NCBI RefSeq assembly: GCF_014650335.1
Contig: NZ_BMUT01000017.1
Coordinates: 62,001 to 126,000, forward strand
Source of the DNA: Streptomyces hiroshimensis
GTDB lineage: Bacteria; Actinomycetota; Actinomycetes; Streptomycetales; Streptomycetaceae
DNA: 64,000 bases
Direction of reading: 5' to 3'
The translations under genes were made by a program, and so were the position numbers. Under the pieces are notes generated by a model. It ran no database searches. It saw only the letters and a list, made by a program, of their open reading frames with translations, and was not told where the DNA came from. This document shows, one piece after another, positions 20,101-27,069 of this stretch. The stretch's first letter is position 1; each line of letters starts with the position of its first letter.

Positions 20101-20590
20101 GGGCGTTGCCCGTCACGATCTGCATCCCCGCCATCCAGTCGTCGGCGGGCACGCTCGGCAGGACGTTGTTGAGGAGGTAGTTCTCCAGCGTGTAGAGGTG
20201 GTAGCCCGTGGTGGCGTAGACGCCCACCCGGGTGCCGTCGCGCTCCCCCGGGTATCCCGCGTTCTCCAGGGCGTGCTGGGCGCATTCGAGGAACATGCGC
20301 TGCTGCGGGTCGGTGAGCTGGGCCTCACGGGCGCTCATCCCGAAGTGCTGGGCGTCGAAGCCGGTGAGGTCGTCCAGGATCCCGGAGGCGCCGACGAAGT
20401 CGGGCGCCTCGTAGCGCTCCGCGGGCACTCCGGCCGCGGCGAGCTCCTCGTCGGTGAAGCGGGTGATGCAGTCCGTCCCGTCGCGGACGATGCGCCAGAG
20501 CTCTTCGGGGGTGTCCGCTCCCGGTAACCGGAAGGCCAGTCCGATGACGGCGATGCCCTGGCCGGTCCGGTCGTGGTGCGTGGATGTCAT
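17156..20590 (-). CDS. modular polyketide synthase protein KS-AT-ACP
   Basis: This 1144-residue protein has a ketosynthase (about 11-440) with active Cys188 in VQTACSSS and the histidines of ETHGTGT and NIGHLD. An acyltransferase follows with Ser651 in GHSVGEY and RAFH, the malonyl-type signature (methylmalonyl types have YASH). Then comes an acyl carrier domain with Ser963 in LGADSL. A Pro/Ala-rich tether leads to a C-terminal helical tail (ELEDLAHKLQQISQIQLQ), probably a docking region. There is no loading domain or reductive domain, so it should add one malonyl unit to a starter supplied in trans and leave a beta-ketone. The ATG at 20590 overlaps the transporter stop (ATGA) and its own stop overlaps the next start. 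Confidence 0.93.
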   Translation of the reverse strand: MTSTHHDRTGQGIAVIGLAFRLPGADTPEELWRIVRDGTDCITRFTDEELAAAGVPAERYEAPDFVGASGILDDLTGFDAQHFGMSAREAQLTDPQQRMFLECAQHALENAGYPGERDGTRVGVYATTGYHLYTLENYLLNNVLPSVPADDWMAGMQIVTGNAPDFTATRAAYRLGLTGPAVNVQTACSSSLVAVQTAAQALLAEDCDIALAGAAAVHVPQVLGYQYVKGSILSKSGRLRAFDAGADGTVGGTGVAAVVLKRLDRALADGDTVHGVIRGWGVTNDGADKKAYTAPSAGGQCAAIRRALERAGVGADTIGYLETHGTGTLKGDPIEFDGAAAAYREDTDRTHYCALGSTKANIGHLDVASGLAGLIKTLLVLKHGVVPPMANFTTPNPLLALDGSPFYIPGSAVPWPEGDHPRRAGLTSLGIGGTNVHFVLEQAPEPAPRPAAAAAPPDVLLVSGSSEEALAANARAFRDALRQRPGTPQADLVTTAALGRTHRRHRLAARGSGPAALADALDAWLDGTGTGTGGGTGAGTAAVTTGTAPREGTAAVAFLFTGQASPYRGMAKELYERFPAVRDVLDACERHHRDLTGGSLLDGLLGGTGSAGTDALWATDTAQPALFALQCALTRLWRDTGITPATVTGHSVGEYAALHAAGALSLEDGLRLTAERGRLMQRLCAPGAMAAVPLARDAALALAAEVPGAELSVANGERSHVLAGPVTAVDAVCALLEERGTPGERLPVDRAFHTALMEPMLAGFRAVLDTVAFRPTEVPFVSGLDGAVRPAGWTPDTGYFLRHTREPVRFDEALRTIGGTAPAALVEIGPHTTLSGLARRALPGVPALPSLRRGTGLGTLWAAAAGLYCAGADPDWQPLLAGCGGRRIPLPGYRFQHKDYWTGPQLTAVRTGTPATDGATVVQHEAAVERVVRSIIESTARHLSHDPDAITGETSFFDLGADSLQMISVLRELEQEHRVKVSMRELFEETGTPLRLAELIVRRIPGETPGAAASAAPAAPAAAQAAPPVAPVPPVAPVASVAPVAEQPAASQPAAAQWPAAPAPVVPSAPVAPAAPAFPAPPAPEPVAPSAAAPEYATRRELEDLAHKLQQISQIQLQMMSQLSQLLSLQTAAATVRLNGKVAQ

Positions 20591-21921
20591 GAGCTGCGGC
20601 CTTCCGCCTTCGATGCCTCCGCCGACACGTCCGCCGAAGCGTTCGCCGGCTCTTCCCGACCGTCCGGGACGTCCCGGACGTCCTGGCCGGTCGGCCGGCC
20701 CTCCGTCCGGGTGAGCCTGCCGCCGCGTCTGAGGAGCACGGCGAGCAGGACGACGCACAGGGCGATGGCCAGGCCGTGGAAGGCGGCCACCACCTGCAGC
20801 GGCGAGAACGACTCCAGCAGGGCCGCGCTGACGATCATGCCGAGGCCGAAGCCGGTGTTCTCGGCCGAGGCGGACAGCCCGAAGAGCCGGCCGCGCTGGG
20901 CGTCGGGGGCGGCCTGGAGCCGGGAGATGTAGACGATCTCCGTGAACCCGTCGGCCATGCCGGCCACCAGCGCGGCGATGATGGCCGGCACGGTGGGCAG
21001 GCCGGCGAAGACCACGATGAACGCCGCCGACATCACGCACGCCCCGAGCGCGAACGCCCGCTCGCCGGGAGTGCGGCCGGTCTTCTTGGTGACCCGGCCG
21101 AACAGCTGCTGCGCGACGATGTTGCCGATGGCCCAGGTGGCCCAGAACTGGCTGATGAACGTGGCCGGGTGGCCGGGGTCGAGGCTGTCCGAGTAGATGG
21201 GCAGGGCCACGTTGTGGGACGAGGAGCCCAGCCCGTCGACGGCCCGGACGACGATCATCACCACGAGCAGCGGCGCCGTGCGCAGCAGCATCCGGGCGAA
21301 GCCGCTCGCGGCGCCGGAGGCCTCCTGACCGGCGGCCGCCTCCTCCGCCGCCGGACCGGCCTCGGCCGCCCGGGTCCGTACGGGCAGCAGGAACAGGACG
21401 GTCGCGGAGATCACGAAGGTGACGGCGTCCAGCGCGAACGCCGTGGAGTAGCCCAGCTGCGCCACGACCAGGCCGGACGAGGCGAAGCCCGCGATCATGG
21501 CCAGGGATCGGCCGGTGACGAGCAGCCCGTTGGCGCGGGCCCGGTGCTCGGCGCCGACGATCTCCGGCACGCTGCTGCGCAGGGCGACCTGGGAGAGCGT
21601 CGAGCAGGACCCGGTGATCACCGCCAGGGCGAAGAGCAGCCCGACGCGGGCGCCGTCCGGGGCGAGCAGCAGCGCGACCAGGGCGAGCGCCTGCGTGAGG
21701 TCGGCGCCCACCATCAGGCGCTTGCGGTCACAGGTGGAGACGAGGCGCCCGGCCACGAAGCCCGCGAGCACATTGGTCACGAGGCGTACGGCCATGAAGA
21801 GGCCGGCGGTCAGCGCGCTGCCGGTGACGTGGTAGATGAAGACGTTCAGCGCCACCATGTTCAGGTAGCTGCCGTACGCCGAGATGCCGTTGCCGACGAC
21901 GAGCAGACGGAAGTGCCCCAT
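20587..21921 (-). CDS. MFS transporter, probable exporter of the PKS-NRPS product
   Basis: This 444-residue protein has about 12 hydrophobic segments with the MFS pattern (GNGISAYGSYLNMVALNVFI at the start). It resembles the MFS_3/enterobactin-exporter-like group. I start it at the ATG 21921, preceded by GGAGGGGG, rather than at 21981, because the first membrane helix begins right after it. It is the first gene of the three-gene biosynthetic operon and its stop overlaps the PKS start by 4 nt. This position suggests export of, and self-protection against, the product. The extreme C-terminus is a polar tail rich in Ser/Glu/Ala. Confidence 0.85.
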   Translation of the reverse strand: MGHFRLLVVGNGISAYGSYLNMVALNVFIYHVTGSALTAGLFMAVRLVTNVLAGFVAGRLVSTCDRKRLMVGADLTQALALVALLLAPDGARVGLLFALAVITGSCSTLSQVALRSSVPEIVGAEHRARANGLLVTGRSLAMIAGFASSGLVVAQLGYSTAFALDAVTFVISATVLFLLPVRTRAAEAGPAAEEAAAGQEASGAASGFARMLLRTAPLLVVMIVVRAVDGLGSSSHNVALPIYSDSLDPGHPATFISQFWATWAIGNIVAQQLFGRVTKKTGRTPGERAFALGACVMSAAFIVVFAGLPTVPAIIAALVAGMADGFTEIVYISRLQAAPDAQRGRLFGLSASAENTGFGLGMIVSAALLESFSPLQVVAAFHGLAIALCVVLLAVLLRRGGRLTRTEGRPTGQDVRDVPDGREEPANASADVSAEASKAEGRSS

Positions 21922-22058
21922 GCGCGGTCCCCCTCCGGTCGCTCTGGGTTGCGGTGCCGCCGCGGTCGGCGGCGCACGCACTCACACTCGCCCGGTTCGA
22001 AGCGGGGCTGGAGACGCGGAAGTTGGGGACTTGACAGTCGACTTACCTGCGATTAAGG

Positions 22059-22118
22059 GGCCATTGACCGGTTGGCCACTATTTTTTGCTTGCATTTAGC
22101 CGAGTTCGTGGTTAGATC
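22059..22118 (+). promoter_or_regulatory. AT-rich divergent promoter region with GGCCA inverted repeat
   Basis: The 289-base gap between the exporter (minus) and the LuxR-type gene (plus) is distinctly AT-rich for this genome. It contains the inverted repeat GGCCA (22059-22063) - 9 nt - TGGCC (22073-22077), and a T-tract at 22082-22087. A candidate plus-strand promoter is TTGCAT (22090-22095), 17 nt, TAGATC (22113-22118). A further TTGACA lies at 22031-22036. The inverted repeat is a candidate operator for the neighbouring LuxR-type protein; this is inference only. Confidence 0.4.
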
Positions 22119-22210
22119 CATTCAAAGCGTCGCGCGGGGGGAGGAACTTCACCCGCGGCCGGCCGCAGGCCACCCATGCCGCGCGGCTCCGCCAGCCCCA
22201 TGGAGAACCG

Positions 22211-22432
22211 ATGCCCGCCCTCAGCGTCCAGACGGGACCACCGCGCCTGTCGCCCCGCGAGCGGCAGGTGCTGGCCCACATCGGCGCGGGGCTCACCTAC
22301 CACCAGACGGCCAGGCGACTCGGTATCAGCGTCCACACCGTCGGCACCTACCTCCGCCGCATCCGCGCCAAACGCCCTGCGCCGACACTGGCGGATCTTG
22401 TACGCCTCAGCATCAGCCAGGACGCGGGCTGA
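22211..22432 (+). CDS. stand-alone LuxR-type HTH DNA-binding protein
   Basis: This 73-residue protein consists almost entirely of a LuxR/GerE helix-turn-helix: LSPRERQVLAHIGAGLTYHQ, then TARRLGISVHTVGTYLRRIR. There is no receiver, ligand-binding or ATPase domain. GGAGAA lies just upstream of the ATG. It is divergent from the exporter-PKS-NRPS operon across a shared AT-rich region, so it is the best candidate for the pathway-specific regulator. Because it lacks a sensory domain, its level would be set by transcription or by a partner. It is followed by a strong terminator. Confidence 0.85.
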   Translation: MPALSVQTGPPRLSPRERQVLAHIGAGLTYHQTARRLGISVHTVGTYLRRIRAKRPAPTLADLVRLSISQDAG

Positions 22433-22462
22433 GCGACGCCGGGTGGCACCGAGCGCACACCA

Positions 22463-22499
22463 AAAGCCCCCCGGCCCATTGCGGGACCCGGGGGGCTTT
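22463..22499. terminator. bidirectional terminator hairpin
   Basis: A perfect 12-bp stem, AAAGCCCCCCGG (22463-22474) with CCGGGGGGCTTT (22488-22499), has a 13-nt loop. It lies between the convergent LuxR-type and DedA genes. The A/T-rich ends of the arms supply a short T-run on either strand, so it can terminate both transcripts. Confidence 0.85.
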
Positions 22500-22532
22500 C
22501 TGCGAGGTGCGAGGCTCCAAAGAGCCCGCAGG

Positions 22533-23195
22533 TCAGTCGGCGGTACGGACCGGCTCCGGCTGAGCGGCGTCGTCAGCAGCAGCGCGGGCGGCCTCGGCCT
22601 TCTTGGCCTTGATCCGCATGACGACCAGCGAGCCGAGACCGAAGAGCACGGCGGCCAGCAGGCCGAGCCAGGAGAACTTCTTCAGCCACTCCTCGGCGAC
22701 CTTGCCGACGGAGTAGATCACGGCGACGGTGCCGCCGGCCCAGACGATGCCGCCGAGCACGTTGGCGATCAGGAACTTCCAGTACGGCATCTTCAGCACG
22801 CCCGCCAGCGGGCCCGCGAAGATCCGCAGCAGGGCGATGAAACGGCCGACGAAGACCGCCCACATGCCCCACTTCTGGAAGGACCGCTCGGCGGTGGCCA
22901 CGTGGTGCGGGCCGAAGTGCTTGGGGAACTTCCGGCCGAGCCACTCCAGCAGCGGCTTGCCGCCCTTGCGGCCGATCAGGTAGCCGATGGAGTCACCGAT
23001 GATGGCGCCCGCGATGGCACACGCGGCCAGCACATACGGATTGATGTGGTCCTGCGTGGCGGCCAGCAGCGTGGCGCTGACGAGGACGATCTCACCGGGA
23101 AGCGGAATACCCAGGCTCTCCAGCCCGATGACCCCGCCCACCAAGAGGTAGACGGCGATCGCCGGTACTGTTTCGAGCCACTCCTGGATGTGCAA
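22533..23195 (-). CDS. DedA-family membrane protein
   Basis: This 220-residue membrane protein has the DedA signature: GLESLGIPLPGEIVLVSATL near the N-terminus, GDSIGYLIGRKGG, and GRFIALLRIFAGPLAG with essential arginine and proline residues. DedA proteins are linked to lipid-carrier (undecaprenyl phosphate or phospholipid) flipping and envelope homeostasis. The start is a TTG at 23195 with GGAGGA 7 nt upstream; no ATG or GTG fits the conserved N-terminus. The C-terminus is a polar Ala-rich tail. A long perfect hairpin lies just upstream. Confidence 0.85.
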   Translation of the reverse strand: MHIQEWLETVPAIAVYLLVGGVIGLESLGIPLPGEIVLVSATLLAATQDHINPYVLAACAIAGAIIGDSIGYLIGRKGGKPLLEWLGRKFPKHFGPHHVATAERSFQKWGMWAVFVGRFIALLRIFAGPLAGVLKMPYWKFLIANVLGGIVWAGGTVAVIYSVGKVAEEWLKKFSWLGLLAAVLFGLGSLVVMRIKAKKAEAARAAADDAAQPEPVRTAD

Positions 23196-23222
23196 CGCCG
23201 GTTCCTCCCGATTTGACGATCT

Positions 23223-23258
23223 CTTCCCGGCGTGCGCCGCAGGGCGCACGCCGGGAAG
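23223..23258. terminator. 16-bp perfect hairpin upstream of dedA
   Basis: CTTCCCGGCGTGCGCC (23223-23238) pairs perfectly with 23243-23258 around a GCAG tetraloop. It lies 28 bases upstream of the dedA start and downstream of the deaminase gene on the same strand. It has no T-tract, which is common for actinobacterial terminators. It may end the LLM-deaminase operon, or act as a leader structure for dedA. Confidence 0.6.
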
Positions 23259-23409
23259 CCTACTGGAGGAGAGGACTCCCTCAGGGCCCCGCGGGTTGCG
23301 GGAGACCGGCTTTTTGTTCGCTCGCCCACACCCCTCCAGGGCCCGTAGGCGGTCGGACTCGGTGAGGGCGACCACACGCAGCCGCGGCGTACGGAGCTCC
23401 GCCCGGCGG

Positions 23410-23838
23410 TCAGCGGTAGTAGGGCTCGACCGCGGCCCGTACCTCTTCGAGCAGCGCGGGGCCGTCCTGCGGCACGGGCGGTCGGCTGCTGCCCGGCCTG
23501 ATGTCCAGGAGCTGTTCGTTGGACAGGGCGAACACCACTCGCCCCAGCCCCGCCCATTGAATGACGGCCTCGCACATCCCGCACGGCTGGCAGCTGGTGT
23601 ACATCGTGGTGCCTGCCGCCGTCTGCGCATCGAGCTCTCTTGCGGCCCACCTCGCCAATTTGAGTTCCGGGTGTGCCGTGACGTCGTTGTCGGTGAGGGT
23701 GGTGTTCTGCTCCTCGGCCAGGATCGTCCCGTCCGGTCCTGCCAGCAGAGATCCAAAGGGCGGGTTGCCGCTCGCGCGTGCCTTGGCCGCGAGCGAGATG
23801 GCCTGCCGGAGGAGGGTGTGGTCGTCGGATGTGGTCAT
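23410..23838 (-). CDS. nucleoside/base deaminase (CDA-fold)
   Basis: This 142-residue cytidine-deaminase-fold protein has zinc motifs HPE (H56, E58) and PCGMC (C86, C89), as in guanine/cytosine deaminase-like proteins of the tRNA-adenosine deaminase superfamily. The HPE in place of HAE is a known variant. The substrate is probably a free base or nucleoside. The ATG at 23838 overlaps the stop of the preceding LLM oxidoreductase (ATGA), so the two are translated together; a longer frame upstream lacks family similarity. Confidence 0.8.
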   Translation of the reverse strand: MTTSDDHTLLRQAISLAAKARASGNPPFGSLLAGPDGTILAEEQNTTLTDNDVTAHPELKLARWAARELDAQTAAGTTMYTSCQPCGMCEAVIQWAGLGRVVFALSNEQLLDIRPGSSRPPVPQDGPALLEEVRAAVEPYYR

Positions 23839-24710
23839 GACTGCTCCATCGTGGTGCGGGGCGGGGTGCCGGCCCGGGAGAGGTGCGCGGCCACGGTGGC
23901 GAGGGCCTGCCAGGCCGCCTGCGGGTGACACGTCGCCCGGGGGGCGCCCTGGTAGGTGTCGAGGACGACGGACTCGGCGCCCAGCAGCCGCAGTTGGTCG
24001 AGGTCGTCCATGATCTGGTCGATGGTGCCCTCACCGGCGAGCCGTCCCGCTCCGTCGACCGGTTCCTCGGTAAGCCGGAGGGCGATGCGGGGAGCCAAGG
24101 CGGGCACGGGCAAGTGCTGCCCGTCCGCGTACGTCTCCAGCCTGCCTGCGGCTTCGCGCAGCCACGGCACGGTGGGGCGCAGCGGATGCCATGCGTCTCC
24201 GAGGAGAACGGCCCGGCGCAGCCCCGCGTCGCTGTTGCCGCCGACCCACACCGGGATCCGGCGGTCTCCGTAGGAGGCGGTGTCCTTCCAGGCGGCCCGG
24301 ATGTCCCGCAGGTGGTCGTCGGTCAGCTGACCGCGCTGTGAGAACGGGATGCCGAGGGCGGCGAACTCCTGCCGTGCCCAGCCCACTCCCACACCGAGGA
24401 CCAGCCGGCCGCCGCTCAGCTCATTCAGATTGGCCGCCATTCGGGCGGTGAGCAGCGGGTGCCGGTAGGGAGCGATGAGGACCGTCGTGCCGAGCTGGAT
24501 ACGGGTGGTGAGGCCGGCCAGCCAGGACAAGGTGGTGAAGGGCTCGTAGAAGGGTGCCGGATAGCGCTCGGCGACATCCGGTGTGATGGCTATGTGGTCC
24601 GAGATCATCAGTAGGTCGAAGCCCAGGCCCTCCACGGTCCGGGCCCAGCTTCGCAGCACTCCGGGGTCAGTGCCCGGGCCGAAATTGGGGACGTTCACTC
24701 CGATCTTCAT
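23835..24710 (-). CDS. LLM class F420-dependent-type oxidoreductase
   Basis: This 291-residue luciferase-like TIM barrel begins MKIGVNVPNFGPGTDPG and continues with VEGLGFDLLMISDH, IQLGTTVLIAPYRHPLLTA and GGRLVLGVGVGWARQEF. These are the usual F420-dependent LLM motifs. It likely catalyses a hydride transfer in the cytosol; the substrate is unknown. The stop overlaps the start of a base deaminase, so the pair may act on one heterocyclic compound. The start at 24710 is preferred over 24719. An AsnC-family regulator is encoded divergently 95 bases away and may control it. Confidence 0.82.
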   Translation of the reverse strand: MKIGVNVPNFGPGTDPGVLRSWARTVEGLGFDLLMISDHIAITPDVAERYPAPFYEPFTTLSWLAGLTTRIQLGTTVLIAPYRHPLLTARMAANLNELSGGRLVLGVGVGWARQEFAALGIPFSQRGQLTDDHLRDIRAAWKDTASYGDRRIPVWVGGNSDAGLRRAVLLGDAWHPLRPTVPWLREAAGRLETYADGQHLPVPALAPRIALRLTEEPVDGAGRLAGEGTIDQIMDDLDQLRLLGAESVVLDTYQGAPRATCHPQAAWQALATVAAHLSRAGTPPRTTMEQS

Positions 24711-24755
24711 AGGGCCCAACCCTAGGCAGGACGCATGGGTCGCCAGAAGGGATTC

Positions 24756-24799
24756 CCGCCTGTTCAGAGGCGGTTCAGCCGTGGATCCGCCCGTAGAAT
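24756..24799 (+). promoter_or_regulatory. leaderless-type promoter and small inverted repeat for asnC-type gene
   Basis: A near-consensus -10 box, TAGAAT (24794-24799), sits 6 nt before the ATG at 24806, so transcription would begin at the start codon: a leaderless mRNA, common in Streptomyces. No clear -35 is visible. Just upstream, CCGCCT (24756-24761) and AGGCGG (24768-24773) form an inverted repeat that could be an operator in the gap shared with the divergent oxidoreductase gene. Confidence 0.5.
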
Positions 24800-24805
24800 G
24801 GGCAG

Positions 24806-25276
24806 ATGACCGAGAGTCTCGACGCGACGGACTGGGCGATCCTGAGAGAAGTCCAACGGGACGGCCGGATCCCGTTCACCGAGCTGGCACGGCGGGTGAA
24901 CCTGAGCGCGTCGGCGACCAAGGAACGGGTGCGCCGGCTCGAGGAGGCCGAGGTGATCACGGGGTACCGTGCGGAGGTGAATCCGGAGCGGACCGGTTAC
25001 CCGGTGATGGCGGTGGTCCGGCTCAAGTACCCGGGGCCGGGAACCCGGCACGGGCCGCTGCGCCGGCTGCTGGAGGAGCGCCCGGAGATCCTGGAGTGCC
25101 TGCGCACCACCGGGGACGACTGCTACGTCATGAAGGTGGCGGCCACGTCGACGGCCCACCTGGAGGAGATCGTCGACGAGCTGGCCGAGTTCGGGAGCAC
25201 CACCACCAACCTCGTCCTCAGCCGGACGCTCCCGTTGCGCGGCCCGGGGGTGCCTCGGGTGAGCGCCGTCAGGTAG
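24806..25276 (+). CDS. Lrp/AsnC-family transcriptional regulator
   Basis: This 156-residue protein has an N-terminal HTH (LDATDWAILREVQRDGRIPF, then TELARRVNLSASATKERVRR LEEAEVITGY split by the recognition helix) and a C-terminal RAM domain (VMAVVRLKYPG ... ECLRTTGDDCYVMKV). RAM domains bind amino acids or related metabolites and form octamers. It probably regulates itself and the divergent LLM oxidoreductase-deaminase pair; the effector is unknown. The ATG lies 6 nt behind a TAGAAT box, suggesting a leaderless transcript. Confidence 0.88.
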   Translation: MTESLDATDWAILREVQRDGRIPFTELARRVNLSASATKERVRRLEEAEVITGYRAEVNPERTGYPVMAVVRLKYPGPGTRHGPLRRLLEERPEILECLRTTGDDCYVMKVAATSTAHLEEIVDELAEFGSTTTNLVLSRTLPLRGPGVPRVSAVR

Positions 25277-25409
25277 GCGCTGACGTGGCGCGGACGCCAC
25301 TCCGTCGCCGGGGCCCGGCCTGCCGCTCAGCAGCGGCGACCGCCCCGAGCGCCCGGGAAAGACCACCGTTGGGCCGCCACGGACCTTATGCGGCCCAAAG
25401 GTGTCCTCC

Positions 25410-25433
25410 GGAAGACGCGGATCAGCGTCTTCC
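25410..25433. terminator. hairpin between convergent asnC-type and thioesterase genes
   Basis: GGAAGACGC (25410-25418) pairs perfectly with GCGTCTTCC (25425-25433) around a 6-nt loop. It lies in the 168-base gap between two convergent genes, immediately before the thioesterase stop. It is a likely shared terminator without a long T-tract. Confidence 0.6.
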
Positions 25434-25444
25434 CACGTGGGCGG

Positions 25445-25900
25445 CTACTTGTTCGGCCGGAGGGTCCAGACGACCGTCATCTCGCCCGTGACGTCGCCGT
25501 CCTCGCGGGTGATCGCGATCCGGACGGGGAATTCCGGTCGGCCGCCGGCGTCCAGCTCCGCGACGACCTCGGCGGCCGGGCGGCCGAGCTCGGCGGTGGC
25601 CGTGACGGGGCCCATGGCGAGCTTCTTGTAGCCGATCTCGGCGCGGACGGCCAGCGGCACGGCGCGCGAGAGCTGGTCACCGAAGGCGGCCAGCACGATC
25701 GCGCCGCTCGCGGACTCGGCCAGGGTGAACATCGCGCCGGCGTGCGGGCCCCCGACATGGTTGTGGTAGTCGGGCTGGTCGGGGAGGCGGACGACGGCGC
25801 GCTCGGCGTTCGCCTCCTCGAAGACGAGGTTGAGCGTCTTGGCCATGGGCACGGTGGCCAGGAGCATGTCGCCGATGGACGGCTGGGTGGTCTCAGACAT
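25445..25900 (-). CDS. hotdog-fold thioesterase (PaaI/DUF4442-like)
   Basis: This 151-residue protein has a hotdog-fold pattern: HNHVGGPHAGAMFTLAESAS, where the conserved H-x-G-x-x/F-T-L-A-E arrangement marks the active-site helix, followed by beta strands (VPLAVRAEIGYKKLAMG). Such enzymes hydrolyse acyl-CoA thioesters, often aryl- or medium-chain acyl. The substrate is not deducible. The gene stands alone between convergent asnC and a divergent membrane-protein gene. Confidence 0.78.
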   Translation of the reverse strand: MSETTQPSIGDMLLATVPMAKTLNLVFEEANAERAVVRLPDQPDYHNHVGGPHAGAMFTLAESASGAIVLAAFGDQLSRAVPLAVRAEIGYKKLAMGPVTATAELGRPAAEVVAELDAGGRPEFPVRIAITREDGDVTGEMTVVWTLRPNK

Positions 25901-25981
25901 GCCCGCAAGTTACCAGTCGGTAGCAATGGCGGGAAGGGGCGCCCTCACCGAGGTCATCTTCTGCCTCTATGGTTATCGGCC

Positions 25982-27028
25982 ATGTGGCCAGGACAGCAGC
26001 CGCCCGGGGGCGAGCAGAACCCGCAGGATTCGAATCCGTACAAGACGCCGGTGCCCCCGTCGGGGCCGCCGTCCGGCGCCCAGCCGGGCTACCCGCAGCC
26101 CAACCCGTACCAGCAGCCGCCGACCCTCCAGCAGCCGAATCCGTACCAGCAGCAGCCCGCGGGCCCGCCCACGCCGCCCGCCGGTCAGCAGTGGCACACC
26201 CCGGCTCCGGCCGGCGCGCCCGAGCCGCCGCGGGACAACCGCAAGCGGACCACGATCATCGCGATCACCGCGGCGGTCGCGGTGGTGGCCGCGGCCGTGA
26301 TCACCGGTGTCGTCGTCCTGAAGGACGACGACAAGGAGAACGTGGCGAAGAACGAACCGACGAAGGCGCCGACCGCGGCCCCCTCCTCGGCAGCGCCGTC
26401 GCAGAGCGCAAGCGAGTCCCCCGAGGACAACCCGCGGGCGAACGTCGAGGTCAAGCCCGTGATCGACGGCTGGAAGGCGGTCACCAACAGCAAGCGGCAC
26501 GTCGTCTTCGACGTGCCGCCGGAGTGGAAGGTCGTTCCCCCGGGGACGAGCATCGGCTTCCAGGACGAGGACGACCACTCCTTCCCGCCCAACGGCAAGG
26601 GCATCAGCATGACCGGAGTGGCGAAGTTCAACGAGGACCGGTGCGAGAAGAGCGCCAACCCGGTCGCCGCCGGCACCAAGGGCGCCCAGGGCGCCAAGAG
26701 CGAGGCCGACGCCGCCGAGAACGAGGCGCTGAACTGGCTCTTCTGGGGCTTCGACCAGAAGAAGACCGGGAAGTTCAACTACTCCAAGGGCAAGGAGTTC
26801 AAGAGCGACCACGGCCTGACCGGCACCTCCTCCTCGGCGACGGTCACGGGAATCGCGAACAAGCGCCACTGCGCCTCCAGCGGCAAGTCCGTGACGGTGA
26901 CGTACAAGGACGTCACCGGCGACCTGGCCACATGGTGCCTCTACAGCGTCACGGGCACCGAGGACGAGGTGCCCGACGACACCATCAAGAAGATCATGAG
27001 CTCCCTCAGGCCCCTGAAGACCTCCTGA
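25982..27028 (+). CDS. Pro/Gln-rich single-pass membrane protein with extracellular domain
   Basis: This 348-residue protein has about 85 residues rich in Pro, Gln, Asn and Tyr (repeats like PNPYQQ), then a basic stop (RDNRKR) and one membrane helix (TTIIAITAAVAVVAAAVITG). A Ser/Ala/Pro-rich spacer follows and then an extracytoplasmic domain of about 200 residues with paired cysteines. The layout is widespread in actinobacteria, and the function of the outer domain is unknown. The ATG is at 25982; a TATGGT box ending 8 nt upstream suggests a very short or absent leader. The frame is open upstream to 25388, but that part is antisense to the thioesterase and not real. Confidence 0.75.
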   Translation: MWPGQQPPGGEQNPQDSNPYKTPVPPSGPPSGAQPGYPQPNPYQQPPTLQQPNPYQQQPAGPPTPPAGQQWHTPAPAGAPEPPRDNRKRTTIIAITAAVAVVAAAVITGVVVLKDDDKENVAKNEPTKAPTAAPSSAAPSQSASESPEDNPRANVEVKPVIDGWKAVTNSKRHVVFDVPPEWKVVPPGTSIGFQDEDDHSFPPNGKGISMTGVAKFNEDRCEKSANPVAAGTKGAQGAKSEADAAENEALNWLFWGFDQKKTGKFNYSKGKEFKSDHGLTGTSSSATVTGIANKRHCASSGKSVTVTYKDVTGDLATWCLYSVTGTEDEVPDDTIKKIMSSLRPLKTS

Positions 27029-27069
27029 TCCCCCGGTGATCCCCCGCCCCGCCGGGCGCGCGGCCCGCG

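Noticed and set aside
23196..23409. tRNA or other structured RNA gene between deaminase and dedA
   Set aside because: The strong hairpin is a single stem with no cloverleaf arms or T-loop motif.
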